In this document: one piece after another, positions 9,901 through 14,028 of the stretch
Numbering within the stretch: position 1 is the stretch's first letter
Layout: each line of letters opens with the position of its first letter
Source of the DNA: Pseudomonadota bacterium
GTDB taxonomy: Bacteria; Pseudomonadota; Gammaproteobacteria; Burkholderiales; Burkholderiaceae
Length of the DNA stretch: 14,028 nt
NCBI GenBank assembly: GCA_021783435.1
Contig: JAJXUC010000095.1
Span: 1 to 14,028, forward strand
Reading direction: 5' to 3'
Program-made: the position numbers and the translations under genes
Notes under the pieces: model-generated
Databases searched by the model: none
What the model was told of the DNA's origin: nothing
What the model saw: the letters and a program-made list of their open reading frames with translations, nothing else

Positions 9901-10107
9901 CCAAGGGTTACGCATCAATTGGACATCACAAAACCTGTTCAAAATGCCTGTCAAGGACCCTTTGAATGCTGCGGGATCGGCATCAATCAAAACAGGAACT
10001 ACAAGACATCCATCGTCCGCAAGATTGCGGTTCGCGCTGATGAAAACCTAGCAGGCCTGGGGTGGAAGGTTCTCCTGGACATGTCGAACCAGGGAGGCCA
10101 GCCGCCG
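9901..10107 (-). pseudogene. mobA: probable remnant of molybdenum cofactor guanylyltransferase
   Basis: Read on the minus strand in the frame of the nitroreductase gene, this gives RRLASLVRHVQENLPPQAC, a TAG stop at 10048-10050, then VFISANRNLADDGCLVVPVL and IDADPAAFKGSLTGIL, ending in RNPW. This follows the MobA pattern GRPL...VLISANRN...PVxxD.....GPLAGIL...PW. The nucleotide-binding N-terminus (LAGGxGxRMGG) and everything after RNPW are missing, and an in-frame stop interrupts it. MobA would add GMP to molybdopterin for the bis-MGD cofactor of AioA, so its presence in an aio cluster is reasonable. Assignment is by pattern only. Confidence 0.5.
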
Positions 10108-10258
10108 CGCGGACCTCGACGCTTGCTTGGGAACGCTGGGGACGACGCTGGCATGCGACCGTCGGCGATGGGAATCGTTCGGCGCGACACCGGTTTGATG
10201 ACCACGGCTCGGTCAGCGTCTTCACGCAGCACGTCGATTGGTCGATCCATGCCAGGGC
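10108..10258. other. short gap, coding-like start on the minus strand
   Basis: An ATG at 10250, 8 nt after the stop of the small gene at 10259, opens a minus-strand frame (MDRPIDVLREDADRAVVIKP and on) that stays open to 9999 with coding-like base use over its first 40 or so codons. It then overlaps the mobA-like frame in a different phase. It may be the decayed 5' part of the same gene after a frameshift, but no motif was recognised and it lacks a ribosome site. Confidence 0.25.
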
Positions 10259-10534
10259 TTACTCGAGCAGTCCATGCTTGAAGTGTCTGGAGCGATGATC
10301 GGTCCAATGCTCTCCGATTTCGGATCTGAGGTACTGCACGAGATGAGCATGCGCTGCGGTTGGTTGATCGATGACCGTTTTGTACACAGCCACGCCGTAC
10401 TCGGGGTGCTTGAGCTGCTCGGCGAGAGCCAAGCGATTCACCACGTCCAGCGTGCCAACGGCAATCACATAACTGTGTTGTTCAGGCTCACCATGGTGAA
10501 AGGCCTGTGCGAAATACACGATTTCAGTGTCCAT
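10259..10534 (-). CDS. small protein of unknown function in the aio cluster
   Basis: A 91-residue protein that I do not recognise. The start at ATG 10534 is well supported by AGGGGAGG (reverse complement of about 10542-10549), 7 nt upstream and the strongest ribosome site seen on this strand. The sequence is polar and histidine-rich (FHHGEP, AAHAH, DHRSRHFKHG), with no cysteine, signal peptide or membrane segment. A central stretch (SYVIAVGTLDVVNRLALAEQL) looks like a beta-strand followed by a helix, so a compact cytoplasmic alpha/beta domain is likely. It lies downstream of aioF on the same strand, after about 260 bp. The histidines could bind metal, but no spaced motif proves this. Confidence 0.65.
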   Translation of the reverse strand: MDTEIVYFAQAFHHGEPEQHSYVIAVGTLDVVNRLALAEQLKHPEYGVAVYKTVIDQPTAAHAHLVQYLRSEIGEHWTDHRSRHFKHGLLE

Positions 10535-10795
10535 GGGTGCGCCTCCCCTGCTGGTGTCATCAGCCTTCAAATGCAGGCCACTGCATGCTCGACATGGCTG
10601 CACCGTGGATTGAAGTTTGATGCGATTCGGCTTTTGTCGGCTTGATCCAGGGCAAGGCTGACCGAGAGATTCCGGGACCACTCGCATGAAGTCATGTCGA
10701 GGGACAAGGCGCTGAATTCGACGCCATTGGCAGTTGAAGACGCTGATTTGGGCATGACGAAAATTCCCCGATCTGAACCCCGTTGTGAGACGCGT
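10535..10795. other. gap between aioF and the small unknown gene
   Basis: About 260 bp, visibly less GC-rich than the island core. A minus-strand frame from an ATG at 10755 (MPKSASSTANGVEF and on) to 10567 could encode about 62 residues, with a weak GGGGA upstream, but nothing about it is recognisable. No terminator with a T-tract was found after aioF. It could be a decayed gene or simply spacer. Confidence 0.25.
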
Positions 10796-11149
10796 TCAAT
10801 GGTCTTGGCAGACGGTGTTGCAAAGATCGGCCACGAAGGTGTTGCCAATGCGGTAGGTCACAACGCGCCCCTCACGGGTGCGATGCACGATGCCGATCTG
10901 GCGCAGATGACGCAGATGCAGGGACGTGTTGGGCTGGCTGCTGCCGATCCGGTTGGCAATCTGCTGCACATTCATGTCCTGCCCGCGCAGGTGGCAGACG
11001 ATGCTCAACCGCATCGGGCATGACAGCGCGGCGAACAGTTCGGCGGCCGCGTCGAAGACGGCGGCGGCGTCCTCGCTCGCGCTGCGGAGCTTGCCGGCGG
11101 CTCGACCGCGGCGGCTGACGCCGCCGGAAAAACGAAGTTCGTGGTGCAT
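10796..11149 (-). CDS. aioF: ArsR/SmtB-family regulator of the arsenite oxidase operon (AioF-like)
   Basis: Winged-helix regulator of 117 residues. An N-terminal basic extension (1-25) precedes the ArsR core: FAALSCPMRLSIVCHLRG, then the helix-turn-helix at about 61-83 (VQQIANRIGSSQPNTSLHLRHL), then the wing (REGRVVTYRIGN). The typical ArsR metal box ELCVCDL is missing. Cysteines occur at 44, 52, 110 and 114; the last pair (LCNTVC) near the C-terminus is a candidate sensor site. Position and order (aioA, cytochrome c, this gene) match aioBA-cyc1-aioF of Thiomonas arsenitoxydans, where AioF is reported to take part in arsenic regulation of the operon. ATG 11149 is the only reasonable start, but it has no Shine-Dalgarno. 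It lies 108 bp after the cytochrome gene, so co-transcription is likely. Confidence 0.88.
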   Translation of the reverse strand: MHHELRFSGGVSRRGRAAGKLRSASEDAAAVFDAAAELFAALSCPMRLSIVCHLRGQDMNVQQIANRIGSSQPNTSLHLRHLRQIGIVHRTREGRVVTYRIGNTFVADLCNTVCQDH

Positions 11150-11257
11150 GGGTTTTGGGGTGGAATGGAAGGAACTCCCTGAGAGATTGTGGGCGGTTAC
11201 GCCAGCCAGGACCTCACTGAGAGAGGCCTCGACTGCCCCGCCTTCTGACCTACGGGC

Positions 11258-11569
11258 CTACTTCAAACTCAAGATCCACGCGACCAACTGCTTGGCTTGC
11301 GTCGGGGTGACATCGGTGTTGGGCGGCATCGGCACCTGGCCCCAGGTGCCGACATGGCCGTGCAACACGGCATTGACCAGCATTTGCTCGGCACCGGGCT
11401 TGCCGGCGTATTTCCCAGCCACGGCCTTGTAGGCAGGGCCAACAATCTTGGCGTCCACCGCGTGGCAGGCCAGGCAGTTCTTCTGCTTGGCCAGTGCCAG
11501 CATGTCGGGCGCGGCCCAGGCTTGGGCTGCGAACAGGGCCAGGGATGTGCACAAAAGAAGTTTGTTCAT
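11258..11569 (-). CDS. cyc1: periplasmic class I cytochrome c of the aio operon
   Basis: Small c-type cytochrome expected to take electrons from arsenite oxidase and pass them towards a terminal oxidase. It has 103 residues, starting at ATG 11569 with GAGGA about 6 nt upstream; an in-frame upstream ATG at 11650 is rejected. Residues 1-19 form a signal peptide ending in AQAWA, so the mature protein of about 84 residues is periplasmic. Haem is attached at Cys32-Leu-Ala-Cys35-His36. The likely axial methionine is Met81 in VPMPPN. The C-terminal helix AKQLVAWILSL is typical of the c551/c552 group. It lies about 150 bp downstream of aioA, past a terminator-like hairpin. The equivalent gene is called cyc1 in Thiomonas and aoxD or cytC elsewhere. 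Confidence 0.93.
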   Translation of the reverse strand: MNKLLLCTSLALFAAQAWAAPDMLALAKQKNCLACHAVDAKIVGPAYKAVAGKYAGKPGAEQMLVNAVLHGHVGTWGQVPMPPNTDVTPTQAKQLVAWILSLK

Positions 11570-11621
11570 CGTGTTCCTCGGTTTTGAGAGATTGACATGG
11601 AATGCACGGACTCCCGCATTC

Positions 11622-11649
11622 AAAAAATGGGCTCCCGGGGAGGAGCCCA
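11622..11649 (-). terminator. intrinsic terminator-like hairpin between aioA and the cytochrome gene
   Basis: On the minus strand TGGGCTCC (11649-11642) and GGAGCCCA (11635-11628) form a perfect 8-bp stem around a six-base loop, followed directly by six T (11627-11622). The hairpin starts about 70 nt after the aioA stop. It should terminate part of the aioBA message and lower the cyc1-aioF level, or mark a processed 3' end that protects aioBA mRNA. Confidence 0.8.
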
Positions 11650-11682
11650 AGGAACTGCCGCCCGAGGAGGAGGACAGCGGCT

Positions 11683-11707
11683 CCCCCAGACCATCTCGGC
11701 CTGGGGG
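11683..11707. repeat. second hairpin just after aioA
   Basis: CCCCCAG (11683-11689) and CTGGGGG (11701-11707) pair perfectly around an 11-base loop. It starts about 13 nt after the aioA stop (minus strand) and has no T-tract. Together with the terminator-like hairpin at 11622-11649 it makes a tandem structured 3' region that may slow 3' exonucleases. Confidence 0.5.
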
Positions 11708-11719
11708 AACGTGGGCGAT

Positions 11720-14028
11720 TCAAACCCCGTACATGCGGCTCTTGGTCGAGACCGTACGTTTCCAGTCGGGCATCGGGCCGACTCGACGAATGTCGGCCCA
11801 GGTTCCCTTGTGGTACTCGAGGAAATGCACATCCGTCGCAGTGGTCACGACGGAACCCACGACCCCTTTGGGCGCGCCGAAAACAACGAAGGACTGGTTG
11901 GGCTTGATGGTCGGCTCGGGGTAGGCCATGGCCATCGTGGTGCCGTAGTCGTTATAGATTTCAACCACATCGGTCGGCTTGACGCCGAGGGTCGCCATAT
12001 CCGCAGGATTCATCTGGATCACCGCCATCGGATAACGATCCATGATGAAGGGGTCGTATTGGTTGTTGTACCAGGACTGCCAGACTTCGTTGAACCGGCC
12101 GTTGTTGATCCAGAATTTGTACTTGGCCTTGACCTCGGCGGCCTGTTTGAGCCAACCATCCCACTTCGCTGGAAAGACCTGGATCTTGCCATTGGGTGTG
12201 TCGAACTTGTCGTCGGGATATAGCGTCGGCGAACCCAGTAGCTTGTCTCCATCAACCTGCTTGATCGGCATCTGCACGCCGTTGTTGCCAGCTTTGCGAA
12301 GCAGTGCGTAGGTGGCCATGTAGCCCGTGGCGTAACCCTCGCTATCGATTTTGGGTGCGCCCGGTCGACCGACCTGGCGGAATCCATCGTTGAAGGCATC
12401 TTCCGGGGTTGTCCACTCGAAACCTTCAAAGCGCTTGGCCATCTTGACATTGCCTTCGGCCTCATACATCACGCGAATGGTGTTGGCGATACGCGCGGCG
12501 GTCAGGCAGTCGGGCAAGGCCTCGCCCGGGGGATCGATGAACTTTTCGGACATGCGCAGGCGGCGCTCGCCGTTCATCGAGGTGTGGTTCATCTCTCCCG
12601 GCAGGGCGCCCGGGAACATCACATGGGCCGCCTCGGCAATCATCGTCGGGTAGATATCCATCATCCCGACAAACAAGCCGCCCTTTTGCGTCGCCTTGTA
12701 GATGACGTCCACCAGCTCCTTGGGCGTGGCGCCACGTGCCTGGCCCATGGCCTGTTTGACGATCTGACTGCGGCGAATGACGGCTTCGCGCAGAGCCTGG
12801 GCATTGTTGGTGGTCTGGAAGGTGTTGCACGCCCAGAACGTCATCATCTTGCCCTTGCCATTGATGAGGTAGGTATCGACCTCGATCAATTTGTCATGGC
12901 GCGGAATGGGAAAGTCGGCGGCCGGATAGCGGGACTTGGGTTCCGGATATGGGGGCCGTGTGTAACCTTCCTGGTGACCGCCCATGCGCACCCAGCCTGT
13001 CCCACGTCGGCTGCCCACATTGTGCGTGGCCACGACAACGGCGCCCATGGCTTGTTCGGTGACGTAGTTGTTGTTGCCCCAGATGATGCCTTTCTCGAAG
13101 GCATGCATGGTGCGTGGCTGCTGACCCGGGGCCTTGGGTTTGTAGCTCCATTCCGCAGCCTGCTTGATCTGCGCCACCGGAACGCCGGTGATGCGACTGC
13201 ATTCGTCCAGCGACATGGCATTGGCCTTGACAGCCGCCTCGAAACCTTCCGTGTGGTTGGCAATGAAGTCCTTGTTGATCCAGCCTTGATCGACGATGTA
13301 GGTCAGCAGGCCATTGAACAGGGCGCCATCGCTGCCGGGGTTGATCGCCAAGTGCAGAACCTGATCCTTGGCCAGATCCTCACAAATCGAAATCGACGGA
13401 TTGCGGCGGGGGTCGACGAAGATGAATTTGCCAGGACCGACCGGTTCGCCGGGGAACATTTTCTTTTTCTTGTCCACAGTGCCGCCCTGCAGATTGGGCA
13501 GCCAGTGCACGAGGAAGTAGTTCGTCTGGTTTTCGTAAGGATTGTTGCCGATGGACCAGATGACGTCAGCCAATTCGGCATCCTCGTAGCTGTTGTTCAG
13601 CTCGAAAATGCCCATGTCACGGTTGCCGAAGCATTCGGAGTTGTACGCCGGACGGTTGTGGATGCGCACCGTCGGGGTCTGAATACCGGTGAAGATCAGC
13701 TTGCCGGTGCCCCACGTGTTCTCGAAACCTCCCCCGGCCCCCCCGTGGTCGAACATGGCCACAGCGATCTCGTCCGGGCCATCCTCGTCGAGAATTTTCT
13801 TGGTCACGCCACCGTAGATTCGCAGCGCGTTGTCCCAGGAGGTGTCGAGCCATTCGCCGCCCATGTAGACGCGCGGGTGCAGTAGACGCTCGTTGGTGAT
13901 GCCATCGGCGTTGTAGAAGTAGGAAGCCATTTTGCCCCCCCGGGTTGAGCTCAGCCCCTGGTTGACGACACAAGCCTTGTCCGGCACGATCATGACGGCT
14001 TTACGCTTGCCGTTCTTGTCGGTCAGCA
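11720..14028 (-). CDS. aioA: arsenite oxidase large (molybdopterin) subunit, N-terminus beyond right edge
   Basis: Catalytic subunit of periplasmic arsenite oxidase (AioAB): As(III) is oxidised to As(V) at a bis-MGD molybdenum centre. In total 768 residues are visible; A. faecalis AioA is about 825, so about 70-90 N-terminal residues, including the 3Fe-4S cysteines, lie outside. The frame is open to the edge, so ATG 13993 is internal. The substrate-site residues of the A. faecalis enzyme are all present: His (codon 13660-13658) and Glu (13636-13634) in [11 protein letters not shown], and Arg (12988-12986) and His (12976-12974) in [29 protein letters not shown] and [25 protein letters not shown] are near-identical to the family. 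The loop between RPPYP and INGKG is about 15 residues longer than in A. faecalis. In GTGWVRMGG, Trp replaces the Cys found there. aioB should lie just upstream, outside the window. Confidence 0.97.
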   Translation of the reverse strand, partial: LTDKNGKRKAVMIVPDKACVVNQGLSSTRGGKMASYFYNADGITNERLLHPRVYMGGEWLDTSWDNALRIYGGVTKKILDEDGPDEIAVAMFDHGGAGGGFENTWGTGKLIFTGIQTPTVRIHNRPAYNSECFGNRDMGIFELNNSYEDAELADVIWSIGNNPYENQTNYFLVHWLPNLQGGTVDKKKKMFPGEPVGPGKFIFVDPRRNPSISICEDLAKDQVLHLAINPGSDGALFNGLLTYIVDQGWINKDFIANHTEGFEAAVKANAMSLDECSRITGVPVAQIKQAAEWSYKPKAPGQQPRTMHAFEKGIIWGNNNYVTEQAMGAVVVATHNVGSRRGTGWVRMGGHQEGYTRPPYPEPKSRYPAADFPIPRHDKLIEVDTYLINGKGKMMTFWACNTFQTTNNAQALREAVIRRSQIVKQAMGQARGATPKELVDVIYKATQKGGLFVGMMDIYPTMIAEAAHVMFPGALPGEMNHTSMNGERRLRMSEKFIDPPGEALPDCLTAARIANTIRVMYEAEGNVKMAKRFEGFEWTTPEDAFNDGFRQVGRPGAPKIDSEGYATGYMATYALLRKAGNNGVQMPIKQVDGDKLLGSPTLYPDDKFDTPNGKIQVFPAKWDGWLKQAAEVKAKYKFWINNGRFNEVWQSWYNNQYDPFIMDRYPMAVIQMNPADMATLGVKPTDVVEIYNDYGTTMAMAYPEPTIKPNQSFVVFGAPKGVVGSVVTTATDVHFLEYHKGTWADIRRVGPMPDWKRTVSTKSRMYGV

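Noticed and set aside
11179..11224. CTGAGAGA present twice (11179-11186 and 11217-11224), 38 bp apart, upstream of aioF
   Set aside because: Eight bases in direct repeat once is within chance. There is no promoter element in register and no third copy nearby.
12584..13885. 433-codon open frame on the plus strand opposite aioA
   Set aside because: Mirror of the conserved arsenite oxidase frame, with no motif or ribosome site.

Overview
The window looks like chromosomal DNA of a high-GC betaproteobacterium of the order Burkholderiales. The best guess is Thiomonas or a close relative from an arsenic-rich, possibly acidic site. The guess rests on the gene order aioA - cytochrome c - ArsR-family regulator (the aioBA-cyc1-aioF layout reported for Thiomonas arsenitoxydans), on the betaproteobacterial ValRS and GalU sequences, and on the adjoining ars operon. 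No rRNA, tRNA, CRISPR array, insertion sequence or transposase was recognised.

Layout. (1) 1-5716 is core genome: the 5' part of a UvrD-type helicase gene (minus strand, runs off the left edge), a small ribbon-helix-helix-like protein, valS and galU. ValS carries an unusual AT-rich insertion of about 38 residues in its editing region. (2) 5719-6157 holds a stem-loop between convergent genes, a tusA-like sulfur-carrier gene, and a divergent promoter/operator region. (3) 6158-8983 is an arsenic resistance operon on the plus strand: arsR (apparently leaderless, with a perfect palindromic operator touching its start codon), a frameshifted arsI/cadI-like gene, an arsenate reductase gene of the LMW-phosphatase type, an intrinsic terminator, then arsB. 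(4) 8984-10258 is a zone of decay: a remnant of a second, glutaredoxin-type arsC, a nitroreductase gene (similar in role and context to aoxC) and a probable mobA (Mo-cofactor guanylyltransferase) remnant. (5) 10259-14028, minus strand, is the downstream part of an arsenite oxidase operon: aioA (5' end outside the window), a terminator-like hairpin, a periplasmic cytochrome c, an AioF-like ArsR regulator and an unrecognised small protein.

How the genes fit together. ArsC reduces arsenate to arsenite, ArsB exports arsenite, and ArsR switches the operon on when arsenite is present. AioA is the molybdenum subunit of periplasmic arsenite oxidase, which oxidises arsenite to arsenate, and the cytochrome c is a natural electron acceptor. 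The aio and ars modules converge on the decayed zone around 9.0-9.3 kb. This suggests an arsenic island assembled stepwise beside housekeeping genes. I see no clearly new multi-gene defence or metabolic system. The most unusual items are the ValRS insertion, the abutting operator and leaderless arsR, the hairpins inside the ars and aio operons, and the small unrecognised gene at 10259-10534.
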